Assembly (NCBI GenBank): GCA_029255685.2
Contig: CM055314.2
Coordinates: 9,194,399-9,258,398, forward strand
Origin: Silene conica
Taxonomy: Eukaryota; Streptophyta; Magnoliopsida; Caryophyllales; Caryophyllaceae
Direction of reading: 5' to 3'
DNA: 64,000 bases
The notes below the pieces were generated by a model that saw only the letters and a list, made by a program, of their open reading frames with translations, was not told the DNA's origin and searched no databases. The position numbers and the translations under genes were made by a program. Positions 22,736 through 33,336 of this stretch are shown piece after piece. Position 1 is the stretch's first letter. Each line of letters starts with the position of its first letter.

Positions 22736-24766
22736 AATTCCCCAAACCAAACCCTTGCTTGCCCTCGAGCAAGAAATAGACTCGATCCTAACTAATGGAA
22801 CGATTTCAATCTCAGAGCGAAATTTACATGTAAGCCTAAACCAATGCCAAGAACAAAATGAGAAAGTGTTTAAATCATGCAAACGAGTTATGGTGTTGTC
22901 AAATTTGCAAATATAGAAACTATAGAGACTTATACCATGGACTCTCGCGGTACGCTCGAGACACTCATGAAGCAAAGGGTGAGTATATGTAAAAGATAGA
23001 AAGAAGTAATTTTTGTTGAGACACTCACCTAACTGCGACCCATGGAAACATGCCTGCAATCTAGCATGAACAGGAATTCTACAACTATGTGTAACAAACT
23101 CATTAAGTGACTTGGATACATGCAATTGAGGTAATTAAAGATATGTGAGGTAAAAGGTAAAAAGTGGTTAAGATGTTTTTGGATGTGTGGGGTTAGTAGC
23201 CAAGCTAGTAAAACCGGTTCCCAACAACGTATTTCACAACTTTTGATATTAAGAAAGTGCTCTTTTGTAGCACAACTCTCACATTATATATAAGAAAGGA
23301 CTCCCAAATATATTTGAATGAAGCACGGGAGTGATAACATATAAAAGAAAGGGATTTTGGAACGATTTTTTTTTTTTCATTCTGATGCTGTCAGGTGGTC
23401 GGCCGACCCAAGAAGGTGGTCGGTCGACTTCTTTCCTGTACGTTTTGATTTTTTTTTCGTTTTTCTTTTCTTTCTTTCTTTTTCTTTCTTTTTCTGTTCT
23501 TTTTTTTTTTTTTTCTTTCTTGCTTTCTTTCTTTTCTCTTTTTGTTCAAGATAGCATACAAACCAAGATGCCTCAAAAAAATAATCCAATGACCACAAAT
23601 ACTAGCTTGGAAGGGTAGGCTAAGTATGGGATGTAGTTTTTGGGGAAATAAAAAGGCAATTTTGGCTATGTGAAGCTTATGGGTAAATATGAGAAAAGGG
23701 ATCCCAAATGCACGTATCAAGACTTACAAAACGAGAAAGTAAAACAAGTATATAGCAATTCAAGTTCATGTTTATGCATATTGATGTAACATGTTCCAAG
23801 GGGAGTACTACTCACATCCTAGACAACTGGTTTAAGAATGGAACCAGGAAATAAGCTCTAAACCTCAGAATGTATAGTAGGTTGCCAAGGTATAAGTCAA
23901 GTCTCAAGATATGCAAGTTGACAAAAACTCGTAGATATGCAAAAGATTCTCATACTAAAACAAGTTTGACAAGGCAAGGTAAAGGCATAAACATGAAAGA
24001 TAGCTAAATCATCCTTGAAATACTTTCGTTCCGACTCGACCTATATGCTAAAATAAACGTGCATTTTTTGGAATTTTTTTTTTAATTTTTTCATTTTTTT
24101 GTATTTTTCTTGTATATGCAAGGAAAATAAAGAAAAGAACAATGCAAGACAGAAATGCAATAAACGTGTGACAAAATGCAATGCATGTGACACGAAACCA
24201 TTCCCCAAAACAACCCGCACAATGTCCCCATTGTGCATTAGCCTAAGTAAAGGTTTCAGAAAATTAAAAGAAAGATGCAAAGAAATTAAAAATTAAGGAA
24301 AAACTGGAAAGAACTCACTGGGTTATGAAGCGTAAGAGAAAAACCTCCCCAAACCAGCGTAAGCTGGGAGGTTTTGGTGGCCAGCAGTGCCACTCAAGTA
24401 ACCAAGTCAATTTCACGATTTCCAAGGAAGAGAAATGAAAGACCGCAGTGGACAGCAGGTCGACCGACCGATGATACTGGTCGACCGACCTCCTGTGAAT
24501 CACGGAAAATCTTGCGATACAGCGACTCTGGTCGACCGACTGATTTTTCTGGTCGGTCGACCCTCTGCGTCCTGGAGGTCTTCGTTTCTTCGTAAATCCT
24601 GAAAAAACAAGAAAGTACGTGCGCCCAACAATGCGCGAGATGCCAAAAACGATTCTAAAGTCTTAACTACTTAAACATAAAGGAAAGGATCTAAACTACG
24701 AGCAAACCAAAATAAAAAGTTTCACACAACAAAAATAAATTGTCTTAAAAACTGCAACTGAAACAA
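22736..24766 (-). other. 3' non-coding region of E2
   Basis: About 2 kb with no gene. Polypurine tract next to the LTR (minus-strand GGTTTGGTTTGGGGAATT); T-rich tract at 23445-23540; modules at 23397-23429, 24458-24490 and 24530-24562; hairpins at 24217-24236 (8-bp stem, 4-nt loop) and 24354-24367. Two further purine tracts resembling the 3' primer (complement of CCATTCCCCAAAACAACCCG and of CCTCCCCAAACC) lie inside it. Confidence 0.8.
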
Positions 24767-27643
24767 CTATCCGCTAAAGATGCGGAAGATATCCGACCAC
24801 GGCTTCTGACGACATGCCGTAGTCTCCACGGTTTTTGCTTTAGTAGCAAAACACATCTTCTTTCCGCCGTCGCAAAGCATATGCGACGGTCTCTCCTCTT
24901 GAGCTTGCCTCCTCTTCTTCTTCTCCTCCCGATCCACGATGTCTGGATCCTCGTCCTCTTCATAGCTTAGGCATCCCATTCCTCCTCTCTGAACGATGGC
25001 TTCCTTCACTTTGGGTTTCCCCAAACCAGTTCCTGCAATAGTCATAATAGAAGTGTCCTCCCTATTGCTCCCAATCTGGGGCGGAGGTGTAAAAACAGAT
25101 ACAGGAACAGGTAATAAAGTGGGAGAAGTAGTGATGACCTCATACTTCTTCTCAGAAGTGATAGCATTACATGTGATGGGGGTCATAGCATCCTTCTTCC
25201 TATAAGATAGGCCATAGATAATAGAATGCTTGCCTACTTTGAAGGTTAGAGTCCCAGTGCCTACATCTATAATGGCACCTGCGGTGTGAAGGAAAGGTCT
25301 TCCTAGAATTATAGGTATATGGGCATCCTCTGGGATGTCCAAAACTACAAAGTCAACTGGGAAGAAGAACCTGTCAATACGCACAGGGTTGTTTTCTAAC
25401 ACCCCTATAGGTTCCATAGATGTGCGATCTGCCATCTGGACTGTCATACTGGTCACTGCAAATTCGGTCATTCCTAGTTTTAAGGCAACGCTTAGGGACA
25501 TGACACTTATACTAGCACCTAAGTCGCATAAAGCCTTCTTAACTGGGAAGGTTCCTATATTACAGGGGACAGAAAAACTACCAGGGTCTTCCAATTTATG
25601 AGGGGCTATGACATGAGACAAAAAGCTAGATGACTCTTCAGTGAGGGCCACCGACTCAACCTTTTCTAGAGACCTCTTTCTTGACAAAAGCTGTCTCATA
25701 AATTTAAGATAGGAAGGAACTTGTTGAACTAATTCTAAAAACGGGACTTGAACATTTAATGAACGAATCACATCCTTAAATTTGTCAAAAGATACCTGAT
25801 CCTTTGAAGGTACGAGTCTTTCTGGGAAAGGAGCAGCTGATGATTCAGTATTTGCAGCCCTTTTTAGAAACCTGGGGGTCTTGTCACCCCGGAAAAGAAA
25901 ATCCCGTAAGTTATTCGGCAAATCTAGACGAAAGGGAACTTCGGGTTCTGCTTCAGTGGTCGGTCGACCAGAATCTTCGGTCGGTCGACCAGTCTCCTGT
26001 TCAGGCAAAATTCTCGGATCCTGATCTGCGGTCGGTCGACCAGAAGCTTTGGTCGGTCGACCGCCTTCACTGCTACTCGCCTGTTTTTCCTTTTCAGCCC
26101 CCACTTTGGCTCCACTTCTTAGGGTTACGACGTTTAGAGTCTCCTTTTTCTGGTCCGGTTTGGTCGGAAGTTGACCCGGAGCCCTAATATCATTCTTGCT
26201 TGCAATTTGAGCAATCTGGGACTCTAACATCTTCATTCCTGCCTCTCTAGCCTGTGACTCCTTCTGAACCAACCCAATAAGATTTTGGATAAGAGCATCT
26301 GTGTTGGGTGGTGGATTAGAAGGTGGTTGAGGGTTGAAAGGTGGTCTTTGGAAATTTTGTTTATGTGGGGGTACATAGGTGGAATTTTGCTGAGGTTGCA
26401 TGTGCTGTGGGTTTTGAACATTCTGGCTTGTCCACCTTAAGTTGGGATGGACATTATTATTATTCGGGTCATAGAAATTGTTCCCACGGTAATGCTGAAA
26501 AGCGGCACATGTTTCATTAGATGAAGTACAGAATTTTGACACATGCCCTTCTCCACCGCACCTCTCACAAGCAAAGGGTCCGTCCTGAACGGCGTTTACT
26601 TGGTATATTCCTCCCTTGCTTCCACTCCCTAGATCGAGCTTTCCTGCAGCCTCAAATTTTTCTAACTTAGCTGTCAAGGCCTCAATTGCTGATAGGTTGT
26701 ATTCAGATTTCCTCTGGTTTCCTCTAGAAGTGCCATGCTCAGCACGGTGCACAGCAACATCTTCTATCAACTTGAGACCCTTAGTCTCTCCTGAATTATC
26801 TTGGAATCTCCCATTAGCTGCAGCATCTAGATAGGCCCTGTTGTCATCGTAGAGGCCATTGTAGAACTGGTTGCAAAGAAACCATTGTTCGAATCCGTGA
26901 TGTGGTATGGATCGAACAAGTCTCTTGAACCTGTCCCACGCCTCGCTAAAATCTTCATTGGGACCTTGCTTGAAATTAGTGATCTGCGCTCTTAAAGCAT
27001 TAGTCTTTGACGCGGAATAGTATTTCCTGTAGAATGCTAAGGCTAAGGTGTTCCAATCTGTGACTCCCGCAGCAGTGCGGTCAAGATCTCTGTACCACTC
27101 TCTCGCAGAGTCCCTAAGGGAGAAGATAAACATGGTTTGTTTAATCTGGTCCTGCGTCACTCCTTCTGGGGGTGCTATAGAGCATATGTAATCTGTGAAG
27201 ATTTCGATATGCTTAGCAGCATCCTCATTGGCCGAGCCTCCAAATTGGTTTCTTTCAACCATAGTAATATAGGCGGGCTTGGCCTCGAATGGCTTCCCAG
27301 TACCTGCAGGTAAAGTGAACCCTTTGTATAGGTCCTTTGCCTGAGGCATGGAGTGACTGGCAATAGTAGCTTCCTCTGTCATGTTCTCTTCTTCTTTTGG
27401 AAAAACTGGAAAGTAGGTAAAAGGTGGTGATTTTGGTGAAAGTGGATTGATGGGTGAATTTGGTTGTGAAGGTGGTGTCTTTGGTGAAGATGGTAATGAT
27501 GGTTGTTCGAATAAGTCTTCTTGAAATAAGGAAGATGGTGAACCTCCTTCCTGATTTGCTAGAAGTTGTTTTCTCCTTTCTCTAAGAGTCCTCTCAATTC
27601 CGAGGTCAAGTGGTAGGAGTTCTCCTTGAACTGACCTGCGCAT
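24767..27643 (-). CDS. gag-pro: Athila-type gag-protease protein of E2 (958 aa, intact)
   Basis: Start Met at 27643, about 100 bases from the primer site. Pro-rich N-terminus (residues 45-90); Athila-type capsid at about 115-290 with PPEGVTQDQIKQTMF, FSLRDSAREWY and FYNGLYDDNRAYLDAAANG; CCHC knuckle CERCGGEGHVSKFC near 358; Gln/Pro/Asn-rich linker; a TLRSGAK block; paired GRPT motifs (about 527-561) encoded by two 33-bp modules; retropepsin-like protease near 704 with LCDLGASISVM and IPIILGRPFL; C-terminus PWSDIFRIFSG. The protease has DLG rather than DSG/DTG, as is usual in Athila. It forms particles and matures them. No polymerase or integrase follows, so the element depends on another in trans. 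Confidence 0.95.
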   Translation of the reverse strand: MRRSVQGELLPLDLGIERTLRERRKQLLANQEGGSPSSLFQEDLFEQPSLPSSPKTPPSQPNSPINPLSPKSPPFTYFPVFPKEEENMTEEATIASHSMPQAKDLYKGFTLPAGTGKPFEAKPAYITMVERNQFGGSANEDAAKHIEIFTDYICSIAPPEGVTQDQIKQTMFIFSLRDSAREWYRDLDRTAAGVTDWNTLALAFYRKYYSASKTNALRAQITNFKQGPNEDFSEAWDRFKRLVRSIPHHGFEQWFLCNQFYNGLYDDNRAYLDAAANGRFQDNSGETKGLKLIEDVAVHRAEHGTSRGNQRKSEYNLSAIEALTAKLEKFEAAGKLDLGSGSKGGIYQVNAVQDGPFACERCGGEGHVSKFCTSSNETCAAFQHYRGNNFYDPNNNNVHPNLRWTSQNVQNPQHMQPQQNSTYVPPHKQNFQRPPFNPQPPSNPPPNTDALIQNLIGLVQKESQAREAGMKMLESQIAQIASKNDIRAPGQLPTKPDQKKETLNVVTLRSGAKVGAEKEKQASSSEGGRPTKASGRPTADQDPRILPEQETGRPTEDSGRPTTEAEPEVPFRLDLPNNLRDFLFRGDKTPRFLKRAANTESSAAPFPERLVPSKDQVSFDKFKDVIRSLNVQVPFLELVQQVPSYLKFMRQLLSRKRSLEKVESVALTEESSSFLSHVIAPHKLEDPGSFSVPCNIGTFPVKKALCDLGASISVMSLSVALKLGMTEFAVTSMTVQMADRTSMEPIGVLENNPVRIDRFFFPVDFVVLDIPEDAHIPIILGRPFLHTAGAIIDVGTGTLTFKVGKHSIIYGLSYRKKDAMTPITCNAITSEKKYEVITTSPTLLPVPVSVFTPPPQIGSNREDTSIMTIAGTGLGKPKVKEAIVQRGGMGCLSYEEDEDPDIVDREEKKKRRQAQEERPSHMLCDGGKKMCFATKAKTVETTACRQKPWSDIFRIFSG
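25958..26062 (-). repeat. Two 33-bp modules in the E2 coding region
   Basis: 25958-25990 and 26030-26062, starts 72 bp apart. All four arms read GGTCGGTCGACC on the + strand; spacers AGAATCTTC and AGAAGCTTT. Translated on the minus strand they give GRPTKASGRPT and GRPTEDSGRPT, in frame. Confidence 0.95.
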
Positions 27644-27743
27644 AAGATGGAAACTACAAGAAAAAAGTGAGAAGGTTTAAGGAACAAAAAGTTCCTTAAA
27701 CAAAGAGAAACAAAAACAAAAAACAATAAACACTGGCGTCACC

Positions 27744-27761
27744 TCCCCGGCAACCGCGCCA
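27744..27761 (-). other. Primer-binding site of E2, tRNA-Asp with one mismatch
   Basis: Minus-strand TGGCGCGGTTGCCGGGGA, five bases from the LTR end. It matches the tRNA-Asp primer except for one C-to-G difference, which E1 and E3 do not have. Confidence 0.85.
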
Positions 27762-27766
27762 AAATT

Positions 27767-29313
27767 TGATGCCCGTCGTTGAGGGTACCAAAGATAAAAT
27801 TTATAATTCCTAACTTTAACAATAGATAGTGAAAGTCAGGGTCGAACCACAAGGAGGTGGGGAATGTTTATTGTTTGATGTGAATGTTTAAAGTAACAAT
27901 TTTGGGGGTTTGAATTGGTTGATTACTAAGTCTAAGGCAAAGATTAATATAAAACAAGAGATAAAGATGAGAATTAAAATATAATAAAAAGGGATGCTAG
28001 GATGTTTGGGTAATAAATAGCTAAGGTAAAATAAATCCTAAGGTCAACATGTATTGCAGTCGCGTAAGGGGGTGTAACATATCTTTTTAGGTCTATGCTA
28101 CCTAATAGCTCCTTTCGGCCTATGCTATTAGTTCCTAGGTCTCACAATTATTGGGTGTCAACAATAAGGGTGATTCCTAAATCCCAGGTCACATACCTTT
28201 CAGCCTTGAGTAACCTATCCGTCTTAAGGTGTAAACCAATGCCCTTCCCGTATCTTCCAATCTTGGGTAGGTCATTACTAAAATCCTACAAGTCTCCTTA
28301 TGGTCTCATTGCAGGATATTATAATTGACAAGAAAAGACGAAATAAGAATACATACGCGGGTGGTCGACCGACCGGCTACTCCAGTCGGCCGAACACGAC
28401 CTCGGTCGACCGACCAGCTATTCCAGTCGGCCGACCGTGGTCCTGCTACAGGTCGGTCTTTCGAATTTTATCTACCTACGCATATTCATCCCCTACATCC
28501 TAACATATGAAATTTAGCTACTCATAATACTTAAGATGATTATAAAATTTGGAATAAACATGGTAAACATGGTAAACAATCTAAACATGCGAGATTCAAT
28601 AAAGCTTGAGATTCTAACTTAACAATTGTAATAAAAATAAGAACTATAATAAAAAGTTAGATTAAAAGAGTAATTACCACAATTGGAATTAGGGCAGAAA
28701 GGAACAAACTTTATTGAATGCTTGGGAACTATTGAAAGATTACAAAACTAAAAGATGGTAAAAGATAGATACTAATCGATACTCCTTGATAAAACTTGAT
28801 AATAAACCCTAGCTACAAGATTAGCTTATATAGGGTAAGAGATTAGAGTTTCCTAAAGACTTTAATTCTATTTTATTTCCGAAAAGAATCGCATGGGCTT
28901 CCGCTGTGGTCGGTCGACCTACTATGTGGGTCGGTCGACCGCTTCTTGCTGGGCTTCTTTTATTTTTCGGCCTTCCTTGAGATTTGGGCTTTATTAAAGT
29001 TCAGGCCTGGTCGGCCGACCCGTTTAGCTGGTCGGTCGACCGCCTCCGTACGGAAATCTTCGGATTTCTTCTTGTTTTGACTTTTGGGCTCTTGACTTTG
29101 ACTCCAATTGACTTTCCATTTATTCCTTAATTATGCAATAGACTCGAGGATATGGATTTGGTGCTAAACCATCTCTTTTCCGCGTAAATCTGCAAAAGTG
29201 CATAAAAATACGAAAGTACACGATTTGTGGGAAATAAAGGCTAAAACATAGTAAATGAGCGACCAAATACGTGTAAAAATAGATGTAAAACATCATAAAA
29301 TAGACACGTATCA
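27767..29313 (-). repeat. 5' LTR of E2 (1547 bp)
   Basis: Sister of 21189-22735, same length. Modules at 28363-28395, 28404-28436, 28908-28940 and 29009-29041; TATA box at 28824-28833. This copy would drive the E2 transcript. Confidence 0.95.
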
Positions 29314-29318
29314 ATCCT
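29314..29318. repeat. Right target-site duplication of E2, ATCCT
   Basis: Matches 21184-21188; E1 gag sequence resumes immediately after it. Confidence 0.95.
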
Positions 29319-30006
29319 CATTGGGCCCTTGCTTGAAATTTGGAATCTGCGCCCTCAAAGCATTAGTCTAGGATGCAGAGTAGTATTTTCTGTAGAATGC
29401 TAAGGCTAGGGTATTCCAATCTGTGATTCCCGCAGCAGTGCGGTCTAAGTCTCTATACCATTCCCTTGCAGAGTCCCTAAGAGAGAAGATAAACATGGTT
29501 TGCTTAATCTGGTCCTGTGTCACTCCTTCTGGGGGTGCAATAGAGCATATGTAATCTGTGAAGATTTCAATATGCTTTGCAGCATCCTCATTGGCCGAGC
29601 CTCCAAATTGGTTTCTTTCAACCATAGTAATATAGGCAGGCTTAGCCTCGAATGGCTTCCCAGTACCTGCAGGTAAAGTTAACCCTTTGTATAGGTCCTT
29701 CACCTGAGGCATGGAGTGACTGGCAATAGTAGCTTCTTCTGTCATGTTTTCTTCTTCTTTCGGAAAAACTGGCAAGTAGGTAAAAGGTGGTGTTTTTGGT
29801 GAAGGTGGATTGTTGGGTGAATTTGGTTGTGAAAATGGTGTTTTTGGTGAAGATGGTAATGGTGGTTGTTCAAAGATGTCTTCTTGGAATAAGGAAGATG
29901 GTGAGCCTCCTTCCTCACTCGCTAAAAGTTGCTTCCTCCTTTCTCTTAAGGTCCTCTCAAGCTCGTGGTCAAGTGGTAGGAGTTCTCCTTGGACTGACCT
30001 GCGCAT
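29319..30006 (-). pseudogene. gag-pro: E1 gag, N-terminal part
   Basis: Start Met at 30006. About 210 residues collinear with the E2 N-terminus (MRRSVQGELLPLD, Pro-rich stretch, capsid start up to AFYRKYYSAS). A TAG at 29368-29370 stands where E2 has a Lys codon. The frame then meets the E2 insertion. Confidence 0.92.
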
Positions 30007-30105
30007 AAGATGGAAACTACAAGAAAAAGGTGAGAAGGTTTAAGGAACAAAAGTTCCTTAAACAAAAAGAGACAAAAACAATAAACAATAAACACTGGCG
30101 TCACC

Positions 30106-30123
30106 TCCCCGGCAACGGCGCCA
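30106..30123 (-). other. Primer-binding site of E1, tRNA-Asp
   Basis: Minus-strand TGGCGCCGTTGCCGGGGA, five bases from the LTR end, perfect match to the expected primer. Confidence 0.9.
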
Positions 30124-30128
30124 AAATT

Positions 30129-30549
30129 TGATGCCCGTCGTTGAGGGTACCAAAGATAAATTTATAATTCCTAAACTTAAACTATAGATAGTGAAAGCCA
30201 AGGGTCGAACCACAAGGAGGTGGGGAATGTTTATTGTTTGATGTTGATGTTTAAGGTAACAATTTTGGGGGTTGATTGGTTGTTTACTAAGTCTAAAGCA
30301 AAGATAAAAATAAAACAAGAAAATAAAGATGAGATTAAAACTATATAAAAAGGGATGCTAGGATGTTTGGGTAACAAATAGCTAAGGTAATATAAATCCT
30401 AAGGTCAACATGTATTGCAGTCGCGTAAGGGGTGTGACATATCCTTTCGGTCTATGGTACCTAATAGCTCCTTTCGGCCTATGTTATTAGTTCCTAGGTC
30501 TCACAATTATTGGGTGTCAACAATAAGGGTGATTCCTAAATCCTAGGTC
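30129..30549 (-). repeat. 5' LTR of E1, truncated to 421 bp
   Basis: Begins TGATGCCCGTCG and follows the 3' LTR of E1 closely until CCTAGGTC. The 3' LTR then continues ACATACCTTT, but here the CACTA end starts. The promoter half of the LTR is therefore gone and is not found on the far side of the CACTA element. Confidence 0.9.
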
Positions 30550-30862
30550 CACTACTACAAATCTAGGATAAGAGGACGCCTCTTAGAGGACGGTTGGGGT
30601 GGAGACCGTCCTCTATCAAGCAAATAAATTTGGCGCCCTTAGTGGTATTATAAACAGGACGGTTAACAAAAAGACCGTCCTCTTTATAAACATATTGAGG
30701 ACGGTTGGTCAATTAAACCGTCCTCTTAATTAAAAAGAAGACGGTTGTGTTTATTAACCGTCCTTGTATGTACACAAAAGAAGACGGTTGTTGTTTTAAC
30801 CGTCCTTGTATGTACACCAAAGAAGACGGTTGTTATTTTAACCGTCCTCTTTGTTGTTTACA
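30550..30862. repeat. Left terminal repeat and sub-terminal dyads of CACTA-1
   Basis: Terminal CACTACTACAAA, then about six inverted pairs of the type GAGGACGGTT ... AACCGTCCTC with loops of about 7-16 nt. Such arrays in CACTA elements bind the element's own DNA-binding protein during transposition. Confidence 0.85.
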
Positions 30863-32242
30863 AAACCCAAACTGTTAATTAATTCTTCTTCTTAGCTTCT
30901 TCTTCTTCGTTCCAAAATAGAAACCCACGTACTATCTACTTCTTCTTCTTCTTCGTTCCTAATTACAAAACCCACCTTTCTCATCCAATTCTTCATTAAT
31001 CCTATATATTGCTATTCTATATTTCTATTGATATTCCTGAATTAGTTTACGTCCTAAATTCAAACGCTTTGTCCATCGCGCGCCCCTCCAATTCGTTGTT
31101 GCCCACGTCCTCCTTCATCATTATTATCAAGGTATGTTCATTAATCCTATTGTTATTATATATTAGTTCCGGAAATTCATATTTTGAACTCGATTAATTT
31201 TGGTAATCGGGGATGAAACAGTTTAATTGATCGAAAAATACAAGCCGCCCCTTTCACTCTTATCCTATTGTCAGTTATTTTGTAGTTCAATTACGAGTTA
31301 ATCCCTACTTTTGATATCAATTGCAGTATAAAAACTTGCTCTAGTTGAAGTCTGCTATAAACCCATATTTAAGGAATTCGTCATTCCGGTATGTTACCCT
31401 GTTATGCCTTGATTTATTTTTGAATTACATTTATATGTATATGCTGCTTTGCTATGTCTATTTCTGAATTATGTATTTATTTCTGAATTACATATATATT
31501 TCTGAATTACATATGTGTATCAAGCGTTTGTGTACGTAGGCTGATAAACTCTATTTTAGAAACAAATTTATTTTTGTTAGTTATCAAAGCGTTTCGGTAA
31601 CAAGTTCAGGCTGATAATCCGTATTTTCTTCTAAGAAATTACGTCTTCTTTAGTTAATTTCTTGCTTGAATCTTTGAATCTATGACACAATAACAATACA
31701 CTTCTCACCGTATCTAAATAGTTAACTTCTAGGAAAGGAACTAGTACGCTTAGTAGTAGACTTACTAATGGGTCTAAAGATACGGGGATTGCTCTGGATG
31801 AGTCTCAATTTCCGCTATTGGGTAAAGGAATTACCAAAGGGCCTGAGTTGCATATTCGGGGTAGGGACCGTTGGTCTGATGCAGCAGTGAAGGCGCGACA
31901 GAAATACAGGAATAGTGGCAGAATTTTTGCTCCTGTAATGAAGAGTAAATCGTCCTGCACGGATAATTGAAGGACTTACGATGTAGCAGAAGGTCTGGGG
32001 TGTGTACAGGTCTGATGTAGTTATGAATGCAGGAATAAGTTGTGTCAAAATTCGGAATAAGTGCTCGTAGGCTATTTACTTCCGTAATGAGCAGGTTGAG
32101 GTGTGGCAGGCCTGTTTGTTGCTGGCTGTTGCAAGGCAGATTTGGGTCTGTGTTTGGCTGTAACTGGTCGAGCAGAAATAAGAAGAGTGGAGTGGTTTTC
32201 TGTATTGAATAAGTTTTGATTAGGGTGGAATCCTAATTTAGC

Positions 32243-32660
32243 CGTATAATCCGCACTGACTGCATTTTATTCAGAGAATAGGCAAAACAGAAGCAGCCTT
32301 TTATCGAGCAAGGAGATACTAATGCACCTGTTAATATCTGAATGACAAGGAACTGATTGTTTGTTTCAGGAAAGCATATAACCTATTTTGTGAAGACCAC
32401 ATTAAGAATCTCTGGAAACTTTTCTCTTATAGCAGCCTTTATTCCTGATCCAATGGTGTCTGGTCCATCATATTTCACTGTGCAATCTCCTCCTTCGATC
32501 GCTATAACATCCACCTCTCCTCCATAATTCTTGATAGCAGGCCTTAGTATGTCTAAATGACGGTTAATCGCCTAAAACACAAGTGTACAACAAAGATAGT
32601 TCATCAGGGTTGCCTAAAATTCAACTTTCATGCATAAATGCAGTCAGTGCGGATTATACG
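32243..32660. repeat. Perfect 25-bp inverted repeat flanking a captured exon
   Basis: 32243-32267 starts CGTATAATCCGCACTGACTG; 32636-32660 is its exact reverse complement over 25 bp. The NifU-like exon lies between them. Confidence 0.85.
32383..32571 (-). pseudogene. NifU-like C-terminal exon fragment, antisense in CACTA-1
   Basis: Reads 62 codons to a TAG on the minus strand, preceded by a splice-acceptor-like TTTTAG: AINRHLDILRPAIKNYGG, then VDVIAIEGG, DTIGSGIKAAIREKFPEI, ending NVVFTK. The LRPxIxxxGGxVxVxxxEGG pattern and the terminal IREKFP block resemble the NFU/NifU iron-sulphur scaffold domain. The CXXC metal-binding pair usual in active NFU domains is not present in the fragment. It is a captured host-gene exon and probably non-functional alone. 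Confidence 0.6.
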
Positions 32661-33336
32661 TACTACGCAACTCCCTTATTGCGTACTCGATGCAATTCCT
32701 AAACTGCTGGACAAATTCGAGAGTAGACTGCAAAAATTTCGCAATATAGGCGTCCGATGGAGCATAATCTCCGTTTTAGTCATACTACAGTGAGGGTAGT
32801 ATACAAACAGTATAAGATCGGAATTGATATTGAACGATATGACAACATATCCTTCGTTATTGTAGTTTTGATACCAGGGTAAGTGTTTATTACAATAGCC
32901 ATAGATATGAGCGTATAATATCAATTCAGATATGATAGTCCTAATAATAAGCAACCCAACTTGGACAACCTGAGATATTTTGGTTTCTCATATGTTAGAT
33001 GTTGTCCCATATGTACATTTGTTTTTTGATATATTTTATACTTACCTTTTACCAAAAAAAAAAATAGTTAACTTCAGTTAGGAATAAAATTTCCTGTTCA
33101 CTATCTGTTTGAGCCAGCTCTAGGGAAGTTTCTTAGCGTGTGCCTCTATCTAACTGCTTCTCCTATTATTGATTTTTCTTCTCGCCTGCAGCGCACTTAT
33201 GTGTTATTTCTTGATAATTGCAAATATTATTCACGTATATTAAATGTTGAAAGTGTTAACCTATAAAGATATGAGCATTATCATTAACCTTTAGTATACT
33301 GAAATTACATTATCTTATATTATTATATAGATAAAG

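Larger units (their letters stand above)
21189..29313 (-). mobile_element. Complete non-autonomous Athila-derived element E2 (8.1 kb)
   Basis: Two 1547-bp LTRs (27767-29313 is the 5' LTR in sense), ATCCT target duplications, tRNA-Asp primer site, one intact 958-codon gag-protease ORF, 2-kb 3' non-coding region and polypurine tract. By eye the LTRs differ at only about six positions, so this is a recent insertion. It lacks RT, RNase H and integrase, and would have to borrow them from an autonomous Athila relative. It inserted within the gag of E1, an older member of its own family. Confidence 0.96.
15370..30549 (-). mobile_element. Non-autonomous Athila-derived gag-protease element E1 (split by E2)
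   Basis: Minus-strand element: truncated 5' LTR at 30129-30549, tRNA-Asp primer site, gag-protease frame, long 3' non-coding region, polypurine tract, 3' LTR at 15370-16962. E2 sits inside its gag (21184-29318). Apart from E2 and the target duplication the internal region is collinear with E2 and about as long. It is decayed: two in-frame TAG codons and at least two frameshifts. The 5' LTR stops abruptly at the CACTA end at 30550. No RT or integrase is present. Confidence 0.92.
30863..33336 (+). other. CACTA-1 region upstream of the transposase
   Basis: CTT-rich tract at 30880-30960, AT-rich sequence, then an open stretch at about 31734-31969 after a splice-acceptor-like TTCTAG (about 78 codons including GKGITKGPELHIRGRDRW) that I cannot assign. 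A NifU-like exon on the minus strand and a 25-bp inverted repeat are listed separately. 32680-33330 is AT-rich with nothing recognised. The transposase promoter probably lies in this region, but no site could be fixed. Confidence 0.5.

Noticed and set aside
23377-23720. Lys/Arg- or Phe/Ser-rich ORFs around the T-rich tract in the E2 3' region
   Set aside because: Low-complexity T/A tract translated; the corresponding tract in E1 differs in length and frame.
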